Made by a program: the position numbers and the translations under genes. This document shows positions 1 through 6,883 of a stretch of 64,000 nucleotides of DNA, in pieces. The notes under the pieces were generated by a model. The model was not told where the DNA came from and searched no databases. It was given only the letters and a program-made list of their open reading frames with translations. Each line of letters starts with the position of its first letter. Position 1 is the first letter of the stretch. The stretch comes from a bacterium (lineage in GTDB: Bacteria > Desulfobacterota > Binatia > HRBIN30 > CADEER01), in contig JAHBUY010000002.1 of the NCBI GenBank assembly GCA_019637795.1, positions 1 to 64,000 on the forward strand, read 5' to 3'.

Positions 1-695
1 GTGACGCGAATCCGGTCCTCGGTTTCATGGTCGCTGATCACCAACTCTGGCACCGAGACGTCGATATCGGCAAAATTTTGGAAGAGTCCCTGGACAGTCT
101 TGGCCCCTTCGGTGTCGTAGTGATTGATCCACGTCCTAGCCTTGAACAGCCGCCGTTTGGCATCGGCGTTGACAGCAGCACCGAGGATTCTGTCGATCGA
201 GTCGGATTGAAGAACAATCACGCCTGGGCGCTGCGCCGCTCCTTCGCCGAAGAACTGTTCGAGAGGTTCGGCGTCTGACGGAGACAGGTCCGCCCGGGTA
301 TCGTTGATGGCGCCTTGCGCAGTCGCGGGCGAGAGGTTTGCCCTAAAGCCGGCAATTTCGATCTTTCGAGGCCGTGGCGTCTCATTGTAGTAGCCGCTCA
401 GCGCCGCCCGAAGATCGACCAACGCGGAGCGCGCGTACGTCTTGCTCAAGTCGCCGGGCGACGGGTCGCCATAGAACTCCTCTCGCACGGCTTTCTCATC
501 GAGCTTCCGGCCAGGCTCTAGGTGAGCTGCGTGAAGCAGATAGAGGAGCAGCTTCCTTCGACGATGCGCCTTTCTGAACTTGTGGTGTTCGCTGATCCTT
601 GAGAACTCCGCGAATGCCGTGCGCGGAAGGAGAGCGGCCACAGCCTTTTCGTGTTTTGAGTCCGAGTCAACGCGAACGTTCTTCCGAGCAGTCAT
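1..695 (-). CDS. Partial winged-helix DNA-binding protein, C-terminus outside window
   Basis: The frame is open from an ATG at 693-695 to the window edge, giving 231 residues without a stop, so the 3' end is missing. AAGGTGG lies about 8 bases before the ATG, a good ribosome site. Residues ~45-120 (RRKLLLYLLHAA, then EEFYGDPSP, KTYARSALVDLRAALSGYY) have the layout of the N-terminal winged-helix domain found in TolB-like/adenylate cyclase-type regulators: a helix, a short insert, the R-x-x-L-R-x-x-L-x-x-Y-Y helix, then a beta hairpin. A second segment starts near residue 150 (PGVIVLQSDS) and may be a ligand-sensing domain that I do not recognise. It is divergent from the small-gene cassette at 881 and probably shares its control region. 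Domain type is inferred from pattern only. Confidence 0.7.
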   Translation of the reverse strand, partial: MTARKNVRVDSDSKHEKAVAALLPRTAFAEFSRISEHHKFRKAHRRRKLLLYLLHAAHLEPGRKLDEKAVREEFYGDPSPGDLSKTYARSALVDLRAALSGYYNETPRPRKIEIAGFRANLSPATAQGAINDTRADLSPSDAEPLEQFFGEGAAQRPGVIVLQSDSIDRILGAAVNADAKRRLFKARTWINHYDTEGAKTVQGLFQNFADIDVSVPELVISDHETEDRIRV

Positions 696-758
696 CGACA
701 CCACCTTGCTGCGGGCCGGCTTAGTGGTGCGGTCACGGCCGTGTCAACGGGTCGGACC

Positions 759-785
759 GTGAGCAACGTGCCTAACGTGTCTCAC
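759..785. promoter_or_regulatory. Interrupted dyad, candidate operator between divergent genes
   Basis: A 27-bp imperfect palindrome has outer arms GTGAG and CTCAC and inner arms ACGT and ACGT around GCCTA. AACGTG occurs at 764-769 and 773-778, and its complement CACGTT at 782-787. It sits between the minus-strand winged-helix gene and the plus-strand small-gene cassette, where an autoregulated operator would be expected. Either the winged-helix protein or the XRE-like protein at 1377 could bind it; this is inference. Confidence 0.45.
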
Positions 786-880
786 GTTTGCGGACAAAAA
801 TGTTCTGCAGTTTCAGCGCCTTAGCTGGTACAGCATTCTCCAACAACGCTGAGTGAGGGCGTTGAACAAGGAGGTTCGAC

Positions 881-997
881 ATGGCGGTTCGCACGATCTT
901 CATCAATGGCCAACCCGTGGTCGCGACCGACTACGGCAGCGGCGGCTGTACGATTCAGACGCCGTCGGGACCGAAGACCTTCTGGCCCACCAACTAG
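881..997 (+). CDS. 38-residue small protein, first gene of cassette
   Basis: ATG at 881 follows a perfect AAGGAGG at 868-874, and the frame ends at TAG 995-997. The product starts MAVRTIFINGQPVV and ends KTFWPTN; it is rich in Gly and Thr, has one Cys and no membrane segment. I do not recognise it. The strong ribosome site and the position at the head of a run of three further small plus-strand genes support a real gene. A GC-rich hairpin (1012-1047) separates it from the next gene, which could limit expression of the rest of the cassette. Confidence 0.5.
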   Translation: MAVRTIFINGQPVVATDYGSGGCTIQTPSGPKTFWPTN

Positions 998-1011
998 GGC
1001 CGTACGTACAC

Positions 1012-1047
1012 CTCCGCCGGCGGCAGGGCTTGTGGCCGCCGGCGGAG
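1012..1047 (+). other. Perfect 13-bp hairpin between small genes
   Basis: CTCCGCCGGCGGC (1012-1024) pairs perfectly with GCCGCCGGCGGAG (1035-1047) around a 10-base loop. There is no T-run after it, so it is not a textbook intrinsic terminator. It lies just before the AGGAGG ribosome site of the 43-residue gene and could act as a processing or attenuation structure in the cassette mRNA. Confidence 0.5.
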
Positions 1048-1065
1048 CAATAGGAGGAAACTCAA

Positions 1066-1197
1066 ATGTGTGAGTTCGAAGGCCTTCATTCCGAACCGAA
1101 GCTCGATCCATGCGTTTGTGGAGCGTGCCATCGTTGCCGGAGTCGCCACGGTCGCGTGGCGCTCCCCGATCCCGCATGGGAGAGCCAATGGCCGTGA
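1066..1197 (+). CDS. 43-residue Cys-rich (zinc-ribbon-like) small protein
   Basis: ATG at 1066 follows AGGAGG at 1053-1058; the stop is at 1195-1197. The product contains C-x-C-x2-C-x2-C (CVCGACHRC, residues 16-24) plus Cys2, a spacing compatible with a small metal-binding knuckle. The core is strongly basic (RCRSRHGR). Its last codons overlap the start of the next Cys-rich gene in an ATGGCCGTGA arrangement, implying translational coupling. The function is unknown; small zinc-ribbon proteins on mobile elements often touch nucleic acids or other proteins, but nothing here proves this. Confidence 0.5.
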   Translation: MCEFEGLHSEPKLDPCVCGACHRCRSRHGRVALPDPAWESQWP

Positions 1198-1340
1198 ACT
1201 GTTATCCGTGCCCGTGCTCCTGCCACCAGAGTGACTGGCAGCACCGCGGCCTTTCCGAAGGACCCCGCCGCTTCCCCTGGATTTCGGGAAACCATCCATG
1301 TCCCCGCTGCTATTGCGGCCCATCACCGGTGAGGCGGTGA
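1188..1340 (+). CDS. 50-residue Cys-rich small protein
   Basis: The frame begins at ATG 1188, overlapping the stop of the 43-residue gene by 10 bases, with GGGAG about 8 bases upstream. The product has two Cys clusters: CYPCPCSCH near the N-terminus and CPRCYC near the C-terminus, typical of a small metal-binding fold. An in-frame upstream ATG at 1110 would give 76 residues but lies inside the preceding gene and has no ribosome site. The close linkage and shared Cys richness suggest that this and the preceding gene arose or act together. Function unknown. Confidence 0.5.
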   Translation: MAVNCYPCPCSCHQSDWQHRGLSEGPRRFPWISGNHPCPRCYCGPSPVRR

Positions 1341-1376
1341 AGGCCGCGCGATCGCGGAGGTTGCAGAAAGGTAGAG

Positions 1377-1685
1377 ATGAAGCGCCGCCGGCGTTATGTA
1401 GCGCTCGGGCGTGAACTCAAGCGCTATCGTCAAGGATTCAAATTTCGGCAGGATTGGCTCGTTGATGGCATTTATGGCCACAGCGCGTCCGCTCCGCTCT
1501 GGCGTAGTCTCGAGCGAGGAGACTTCCGACCGGATCGTGACAAGCTCATCCGCATACTCGTCGAGAAGTTTGATCTCACCGACATCGCGGAGATAAACCG
1601 GCTGATGAGGCTTGCTGCCTACGAGGGCCTGACTCCGAATGAGGCATCCCGGCTCCTCGGGAACCTTGTGCGGGCGGCTTCGTAG
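1377..1685 (+). CDS. XRE-like helix-turn-helix protein
   Basis: A 102-residue protein; ATG at 1377 is preceded by GAAAGGTAGAG. Residues ~5-75 follow the five-helix XRE/lambda-repressor plan: LGRELKRYRQ as helix 1, FRQDWLVDGIYG as the helix-turn segment, SAPLWRSLERGDFRPDRDKL as recognition helix and following loop, then LIRILVEKFDL. The recognition segment ends in the LWRSLERGxxxP pattern common in XRE regulators. It is the last gene of the small-gene cassette and is the most likely regulator of the dyad at 759-785 or of the downstream replication gene. A specific target is not shown. Confidence 0.65.
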   Translation: MKRRRRYVALGRELKRYRQGFKFRQDWLVDGIYGHSASAPLWRSLERGDFRPDRDKLIRILVEKFDLTDIAEINRLMRLAAYEGLTPNEASRLLGNLVRAAS

Positions 1686-2055
1686 TCAGCGGCAATCCGG
1701 CCAGACCCCCGGGCCTATCCGACACCCATCCCCGCTCAGCGTGGCTCGCTGGTTGCGCGCCTGAGCGCGGGTGAGGGTTACCCACCCCAGAGCGCCGGAC
1801 GCACCATGACGCATTCTGGGGGCTGACAGCAGCTCGGCCAACCTCCGTTCGGGGGTTCTGACGCGAGATATACCGTGGCGCGAATGGGGGCAGCGAGAAA
1901 AGCCTTGCCGGCCAGACGATCGGGGTCCTAGAACCAACAAGGCCGTCCGGGCGGTTGCTCGGGCGGCCTTGCATCACTTCGGGCAGTTTGGAGCGTCCCC
2001 GCTTGAACTGCACGCGGAGTATAAACCGCACGCGATCCGCGGCGAAAGGAATTTC
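1686..2055 (+). promoter_or_regulatory. 370-bp leader upstream of trfA, with hairpin 1939-1970
   Basis: No convincing gene is seen here. A stem at 1939-1950 (AAGGCCGTCCGG) pairs with 1959-1970 (TCGGGCGGCCTT), with one wobble pair, around an 8-base loop. It ends about 85 bases before the trfA start and may be a terminator for the cassette or an attenuator in the trfA leader. The frame that extends trfA upstream to 1969 begins inside this hairpin and is not preferred. Confidence 0.4.
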
Positions 2056-2847
2056 ATGGGACGGCCCGATGACCTGAGTCGCGATCTCGCGGATTGCCTC
2101 GAAGGCCTTCGCAAAACCCTCGCGGCAGCAACCACCCACGACGACGAAGGCGAAGCCGCGCCCCCTGCTGGATCAAGGGTCGTTCAACTTCCTCTCTGGC
2201 CGGAAAGCCGCCGCGCATCTCCCAATGCCATCTTCCGCTCTGCGCTGTTTCCCGCCCTCAACTTTAAGGAGGGCCGGCCCGTATTGAAGGGTCGCGTCCT
2301 CGCGTCGGTCGCCGGCATCAAGGTGCTCTTCACGGGCGAGCGATTCGACCAATCCGATCTCGACGTCTACCTCGAGCTGCTGCATCACGCCCGCTTCCAT
2401 CCCCTCGGCACTGAATGCGCTTTCTCCGTCTATGGCATGCTGAAAGCCCTTGGGCGACATACGGGCAATCACGATCACAAATGGCTCCACGGGGTGCTGA
2501 TACGCCTCTGCGGCGGCGTGGTGGACATCACAGACCAGCGGAAGCGTTATTTCGGGACGCTGATCCATGGCGGCTTCACGGATGAGCTCGCCCGGCACTA
2601 TCGCATACGGATCAACACGGAGTTCGCGGGCCTGTTTGGATTCGGGATGTGGGCGAGTATCGACCGCGCGCAACGCCGCGCTCTCGGCAGGAATGCGACC
2701 GCGAAGTTCCTTCACGCGTACTATTCGACCCACGCGAAGCCCGGCCCGCATCGGTTCGAGACGCTGGCTGCGATCGTCGGTCTCAATAACTCGAACAGGC
2801 GCCAGCAACGGGCGACGCTCCTAACCCGGATTATTCACGGTTACTAA
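2056..2847 (+). pseudogene. trfA: TrfA-family plasmid replication initiator, 3' end removed by IS1380-type insertion
   Basis: ATG at 2056 is preceded by GAAAGGA. TrfA signatures are VQLPLWPESRRASPNAIFRSALF (residues ~46-68 here, in pieces), RFDQSDLDVYLELLHHA, the PLGT/FSVYGMLKALGR block, and a GxWASIDRAQRRAL-type region leading to the winged-helix part. TrfA binds iterons and opens the origin of broad-host-range plasmids. Native sequence ends at codon 255; after CTA the frame enters the IS left end and stops at 2845-2847, giving 263 residues. Joining across the insertion restores 66 more residues (4535-4735), for about 321 in total. The protein is therefore truncated in its C-terminal domain and probably inactive unless the IS excises precisely. 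Confidence 0.9.
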
Positions 2848-4534
2848 AGTAGAAAGCCACCGTGCACCTCTGAAATCTGCTACAGACAAGGGCTGCGAGA
2901 CTCTTGATCGAAGCAGAGAGGAGGAGCGGCGGTGGCTACAGAGTGTCGTAGCGGATCGGGATTCCAATTCCAATTCGCACCGAAGCTGGCGGTGGCATTC
3001 GATGGGGGTGAGATCACCAGTGATGCGGGCTTGGTGCTGCTGCGGGAATTCGATGAGCGGGTCGGGGTGACGGCAGCATTGCCGACGTTGATCGCCGACC
3101 CGCGCGACACGCGGTTCACCGAGCACGAATTGCTGACGCTGCTGCGTCAGCGGCTGTATCAAATTGCCGCCGGCTACGAGGACGCCAACGACGCGACGGC
3201 GCTGCGGCGCGATCCGACGCTGTGCACGGTGGCGGCGCGCGGCCTGACCGCGTTGGCGTCGCAGCCGACGCTGTCGCGCTTGGAGAACGGGGTCGCGTGG
3301 GAGTCGATCCGGCTGCTGGAGACGCAGGGCACCGAATGGCTGTGTCGCTATGAACCGCGCGGTCCGCGCGACGAGATCATCCTGGATGTAGATTCCACCG
3401 AGGATCCGACCCACGGCCAGCAGCCCTTCACGTTCTTCAATCAGCACTACGGCGGCTACATGTATCACCCCGTGCTGATTTTCGACGGGCGCAGCGGGCT
3501 GCTGCTGGGCTCGCGGCTGCGGCCCGGCAACGCCATGGGGAGCCGCCAGGTGATCCCGCTGCTGCGCCCGTTGCTGGCGCGGCTGCGCGGCCACTTCGGT
3601 CCCGCCCAGCCGCTGGCGCTGCGCGCCGATGGGGAGTTCGCCAAGCCCGATCTGCTCGCGTATGCCGAGCGCCACGGGCTGCGTTACGCGATCGGCTTTG
3701 CCCGCAACTCCAGACTGCAGACCCTGGTGCAGCCGCTGTGCGAGAAGGCCGAAGCGCTCTGGGAACGGCGCGGGGCGCGCGTGCGGCTGTATGCCAGCTT
3801 TTCCTACCAAGCCCACAGTTGGCACCGCCCGCGCCGCGTGGTGGCCAAGATCGAACGCACCGCCGAGGGACGGAATCTGCGCTTCGTGGTGACCAACCGC
3901 CGCGGCCGGGCTCAGCAAATCTTCCACTGGTACGAGCAACGCGGGCAGGCCGAGAACTACATCAAGGAACTCAAGAACGATCTGGCCGCCGATCGGCTGT
4001 CGTGTGCGGCCTATCGCGCCAATGCCTTCCGGCTCCAACTGCATGCGTACGCGTACAACCTGGCAGTGCTCTTCCGCCGCCGCGTGCTCGTCGGGACCGA
4101 GCTGGCCCGCAGCACGATGGCCACGCTGCGCGGGCGTCTGTTCAAAGTGGGCGCCCGCGTTCACCGCTCGGTGCGCCGGGTGTGGTTCCACCTCGCCAGC
4201 GGGTGGCCGGGGCAGGCGCTGTTTGAGCGCGTCCTCACCCACATGGCCCCCCTCGGCGCGCCGGGATAGCCGCACGCCCCCGCCTCCCCCTCGCTGAAAC
4301 CTCGCTCGCCGCGGCGCCCCGATCGGGGCGCACGGCGGTGCTATGTCCGTGCGCGGGTCGTCCGCGCGCTTCTTTGATCTCATCGCGTCTCTCGGGATCA
4401 TCCGCGGTCTACCTACGACCCGCACTTGCCGCTCACTGACCCGCTACACCCCGCTCGCCGCTCTGCCGCACCTCATCTGGCGCCCTTTACGCCTCGAACA
4501 CTGGCCGCGCCGTCGAAAGTGTGAATAATCCGGG
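2825..4534 (+). mobile_element. IS1380-family insertion sequence, 1710 bp
   Basis: Terminal inverted repeats are CCCGGATTATTCAC at 2825-2838 and GTGAATAATCCGGG at 4521-4534, a perfect 14-bp match. They are flanked by direct repeats CTAA at 2821-2824 and 4535-4538, a 4-bp target duplication as expected for this family. The single transposase gene is intact and has its own ribosome site. Removing one CTAA plus the IS rejoins the trfA frame exactly, so the boundaries are firm. Perfect ends, a perfect duplication and an open transposase all suggest recent insertion. Confidence 0.95.
2932..4269 (+). CDS. IS1380-family DDE transposase
   Basis: A 445-residue protein with a GTG start at 2932 behind a GAGAGGAGGAG ribosome site. 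Family features include the N-terminal DGGEITSDAGLVLLREFDER block, LLRQRLYQIAAGYEDANDA, the first catalytic-type aspartate in LDVDSTEDPTHGQQ, a central HPVLIFDGRSG segment with LRADGEFAKPD (second aspartate region), and the C-terminal QAENYIKELKNDL segment with its acidic residue. Length is normal for IS1380 transposases (~430-460). It catalyses cut-and-paste movement of the element between the 14-bp ends. No frameshift or stop is seen. Confidence 0.95.
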   Translation: MATECRSGSGFQFQFAPKLAVAFDGGEITSDAGLVLLREFDERVGVTAALPTLIADPRDTRFTEHELLTLLRQRLYQIAAGYEDANDATALRRDPTLCTVAARGLTALASQPTLSRLENGVAWESIRLLETQGTEWLCRYEPRGPRDEIILDVDSTEDPTHGQQPFTFFNQHYGGYMYHPVLIFDGRSGLLLGSRLRPGNAMGSRQVIPLLRPLLARLRGHFGPAQPLALRADGEFAKPDLLAYAERHGLRYAIGFARNSRLQTLVQPLCEKAEALWERRGARVRLYASFSYQAHSWHRPRRVVAKIERTAEGRNLRFVVTNRRGRAQQIFHWYEQRGQAENYIKELKNDLAADRLSCAAYRANAFRLQLHAYAYNLAVLFRRRVLVGTELARSTMATLRGRLFKVGARVHRSVRRVWFHLASGWPGQALFERVLTHMAPLGAPG

Positions 4535-4735
4535 CTAAAGGCCCACGAACTCCTGGCGGCACCGGCTGTGGGATTTCTCCGAAGCCATACCGTTTCACCG
4601 GATGGGCTCAGTGTTCGCGTGAGCCTGAATCCGACCGCGGGACAGGCGCGCCACCTCGCGCGGCGGCAGCGTGCAACGGGCAATGGCCGCGGCGGGCGCC
4701 GAGCACGGGATAGCGTGGACGCCGCCACGGGATAG
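4535..4735 (+). pseudogene. trfA: Detached 3' end of trfA (66 codons)
   Basis: From the right-hand CTAA copy the frame that continues trfA is open: L-K-A-H-E-L-L-A-A-P ... SPDGLSVRVSLNPTAGQARH, then a basic tail, stopping at TAG 4733-4735. It supplies the C-terminal winged-helix part that the truncated 5' fragment lacks. It has no start codon or ribosome site of its own and is not expected to be translated. The last 32 bases overlap the first two iterons of the adjoining origin. Confidence 0.85.
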
Positions 4736-4786
4736 CATGGACGCTTTGACGGGATAGCGTGGACAGAATCACGGGATGGGATGGAC
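4704..4786 (+). repeat. Four direct iterons of an iteron-type replication origin
   Basis: Four copies of a 17-bp unit with consensus CACGGGATAGCGTGGAC begin at 4704, 4726, 4748 and 4770, an exact 22-bp period. The spacers of 5 bases differ in sequence. Copies 1-3 match the consensus in at least 16 of 17 bases; copy 4 (CACGGGATGGGATGGAC) differs at 3. A 17-bp unit at about two helical turns is the arrangement of TrfA-bound iterons in IncP-type origins, and the array abuts trfA. The call as iterons is inference from spacing, orientation and neighbour. Confidence 0.85.
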
Positions 4787-5125
4787 GGGTGAAACGCCAA
4801 GTTTCCCAAGTGACAGAGTAACTTAGGTACAGATCATCTAGCCGATAACCTATTATAACCTGCTATAACCGGAAATATGCATCAGGCTACGTCCTGCGTC
4901 ATGGCCAACAAGGGGGCTCATTGCCGCCCCCTCTGGCCGTCGCTGAGGCGACGACCATTCACCCCGCTAGGATGGTTGAGCCGAAATGATGTCAGGGTCG
5001 TGACCACCCCCGGCAGGGCTTCTCTTTGCCACCTCTCTGCAACCTTGTTCGGGGTCGGAGCGAGAGTCACAATCGACGGCGATGATGGGGTGGGAGGCGG
5101 CTGTGGGGACGGGGGCAATCGGGTC
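4787..5125 (+). other. Origin-proximal non-coding region with A+T-rich 10-bp periodic tract
   Basis: This stretch follows the iterons directly. At 4844-4870, GATAACC, TATAACC and TATAACC occur at an exact 10-bp period inside an A+T-rich tract that stands out from the surroundings; this is where a DNA-unwinding element of an iteron origin would lie. I see no clear DnaA-box match. The rest to 5125 is G+C-rich, and the frame open from 4877 has poor protein character. The excisionase-like gene probably begins at 5126. Confidence 0.55.
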
Positions 5126-5440
5126 ATGGCAAGTCGACCGTCAACAGCGGCACATCTCGACAATGGCGATCAACCTCGCGTGGGAGACGCTTCGGGCGTG
5201 CCCAAGCCCTATCTCTCGGTCGCCGAGCTTTCGCGCCTGACACCCTGGACCGAACAGGCGATCCGCACCATGATCTCCAAGGGGATCTTGCGCTGCGACG
5301 AGCATTTCTTCTACGTCGGCCGCCGCGCGGTCTTCAAATGGGCGGCGATCGTGGCCTTCATCGAGGGGAGAATCTCCGCGCCCTCATCGGACCGCCTGCC
5401 ACATTATCGGGACACGCTTAATCGTGGGAGCAAAGCCTAG
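5126..5440 (+). CDS. Excisionase-like helix-turn-helix protein
   Basis: A 104-residue protein from ATG 5126; an upstream in-frame ATG at 4877 exists but adds unconvincing sequence that lies within the origin region. Residues ~32-80 (YLSVAELSRLTPWTEQAIRTMISKGIL, then FFYVGRRAVFKWAAIVAFIE, in pieces) fit the winged-helix MerR/AlpA/excisionase pattern: a sensing helix, the recognition helix TEQAIRTMI, a beta wing and a C-terminal W-x-x-I helix. It overlaps the integrase start by 17 bases. This xis-int order is typical of integrative elements, so it probably bends attachment-site DNA to direct excision. Confidence 0.7.
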   Translation: MASRPSTAAHLDNGDQPRVGDASGVPKPYLSVAELSRLTPWTEQAIRTMISKGILRCDEHFFYVGRRAVFKWAAIVAFIEGRISAPSSDRLPHYRDTLNRGSKA

Positions 5441-6791
5441 AACGAAACGGACCTCCTGCTCGGTGCAGACGACCCCCGGAGGGCTTCTTCGCTTCCGGTT
5501 CCGGGCGCTGATCCCCGGCGTCGGCCCGCGGTACCTTTCGGAGGCCACCGCCCTGCCCGATACGCCCGCCAATCGGGCCCGGGTGAAGCGGCAAGCCGAG
5601 CTGATCGGCGCGGAGTTGCGGCTGGGCGTCTTCGACTACCTGAAATGGTTCCCCAACGGGAACCGCGCCACCCACTTCCTGGCTGCTAGGGCAGGCCCGC
5701 CCGACGCGGTGTCGACGTCACAATGGACCGTGCGGGGCTATTACGGCGCCTGGATCGAGCGGAAGACCCCGCCCCTGGTGCGCGCCTCGGCGGAGCGGGA
5801 CTATCGCTGCCACTTCTCCAACTACATCCTGCACGCGCTGGGCGACGTCCTGATGGCAGAGCTGTCCCTCGGCCACCTCGAGGATCTGCGCACCGCGCTG
5901 CGCAAGCGGGAGCTTTCGGACAAGAGCATCCGGAACGTCATTGACGGATCGCTGCGCGCCATGTTTCGCGACGCGGCCGACGAAGAGATCCCGGTCGGAT
6001 TTCCGTTTCCCAAGCTCCGCTGGCCGGAGAGGATCGTGCCGGGCCCCTCCCCCTTTAACGCCGAAGAGCGGGATCGGCTGCTGGCCTACTTCCGCGCGAA
6101 GAGCTGGAAGTTCGGCGGCTTCAACGATTCGCGGCCTCACTACGCCTATTTCGCGTTCCTCTACACGCTTTTCTTCACGGGGATGCGCCCGTCCGAAGCG
6201 GCGGCCCTTCGCCTCCACAGCGTCAATCTGGAGGCGCGGACGATCTACGTGGACCGGTCCCGCCACCTCGGCACCGAGGCACCGCCGAAGACCCAACGTG
6301 CGCGCCGCACGGTGCGGCTCACGCCTGGAGCGGCCGACGTTCTGACTCCGCTCGTCGCGTTCGAGGCCGCGCCCGACGACCACCTCTTTCTCAACATCCA
6401 CGGGGAGCCGATCGAGCAGGCCAACTTCTACGACCTCTTCCGCGATGCGCAGCGCGCCCTGAAGATGGCGCCGCTGCGGGATCTCTACTCGACCAAGGAC
6501 ACGTACATCTCGCTGGCGCTCACTAACGGCGTCAGCCTGCCCTGGCTCTCCGAGCAGACAGGCGTCGCTGTGGCGACGATCCTGAAGCACTATGGGCGGT
6601 TCATCCACTCAACGCAGGCGGACGATCTTGAGCTGTCGAAGATCGGTGATTCCGCCGAGCCTTCGCAGGGAAATTCGGAGCAGTTTGAACACCGGTTTGA
6701 ACACCGGGAAGGCCCCGAGAAGCCAACTCCGCGAATTTCCAAGAAAAGGAAAGCGTCCCCGACGGGATTTGAACCCGTGTTGCCGACGTGA
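5424..6791 (+). CDS. int: Tyrosine integrase of the integrative element
   Basis: A 455-residue protein with a GTG start at 5424 overlapping the excisionase-like gene. The N-terminus (~10-75) resembles an arm-binding domain, followed by a core-binding domain (~95-200) and a catalytic domain (~215-400). Arg255 in TGMRPSE is the first catalytic arginine; the nucleophile is Tyr390 in LKHYGRF. The second box reads YSTKDTYIS, with Lys358 where Arg is usual and Tyr355 where His is usual, an atypical catalytic set. The last codons (ASPTGFEPV) are read from the tRNA-Glu 3' half, so integration into that tRNA is evident. The gene ends inside the tRNA anticodon region. Confidence 0.92.
   Translation: MGAKPRTKRTSCSVQTTPGGLLRFRFRALIPGVGPRYLSEATALPDTPANRARVKRQAELIGAELRLGVFDYLKWFPNGNRATHFLAARAGPPDAVSTSQWTVRGYYGAWIERKTPPLVRASAERDYRCHFSNYILHALGDVLMAELSLGHLEDLRTALRKRELSDKSIRNVIDGSLRAMFRDAADEEIPVGFPFPKLRWPERIVPGPSPFNAEERDRLLAYFRAKSWKFGGFNDSRPHYAYFAFLYTLFFTGMRPSEAAALRLHSVNLEARTIYVDRSRHLGTEAPPKTQRARRTVRLTPGAADVLTPLVAFEAAPDDHLFLNIHGEPIEQANFYDLFRDAQRALKMAPLRDLYSTKDTYISLALTNGVSLPWLSEQTGVAVATILKHYGRFIHSTQADDLELSKIGDSAEPSQGNSEQFEHRFEHREGPEKPTPRISKKRKASPTGFEPVLPT
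6754..6791. other. Attachment site (right junction of integrative element)
   Basis: Integrase coding sequence and the tRNA-Glu 3' half overlap over these bases, the usual layout for tRNA-targeting elements. The tRNA 3' end faces left, so the element lies to the left and the host chromosome resumes to the right at the permease gene. The second att copy should be a direct repeat of part of this sequence beyond position 1 and is not in the window. Confidence 0.8.
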
Positions 6792-6828
6792 AAGGCCGGT
6801 GTCCTGGGCCGGGCTAGACGACGGGGAC
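6754..6828 (-). tRNA. tRNA-Glu (anticodon TTC)
   Basis: On the minus strand a 75-base cloverleaf runs from G at 6828 to the discriminator at 6754. The acceptor stem is GTCCCCG with CGGGGAC; the anticodon loop CTTTCAC places TTC at 6790-6792; the T-loop contains GGTTCAAATCC. CCA is not encoded. The 3' half coincides with the end of the integrase gene, so the present 3' end was probably supplied by the element on insertion. Confidence 0.95.
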
Positions 6829-6883
6829 GTGGCTGGTGGCGCGTAGCGGTCTGCGAGCGAGCTATGCGAAAGGGCGGGCCGAA

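Noticed and set aside
1110..1187. Extended start for the 50-residue Cys-rich gene
   Set aside because: It would overlap most of the preceding gene, and only ATG 1188 has a spaced GGGAG.
4877..5125. Upstream start of the excisionase-like gene, giving 187 residues
   Set aside because: The added residues lie in the origin region, lack protein-like character and have no ribosome site at the ATG.
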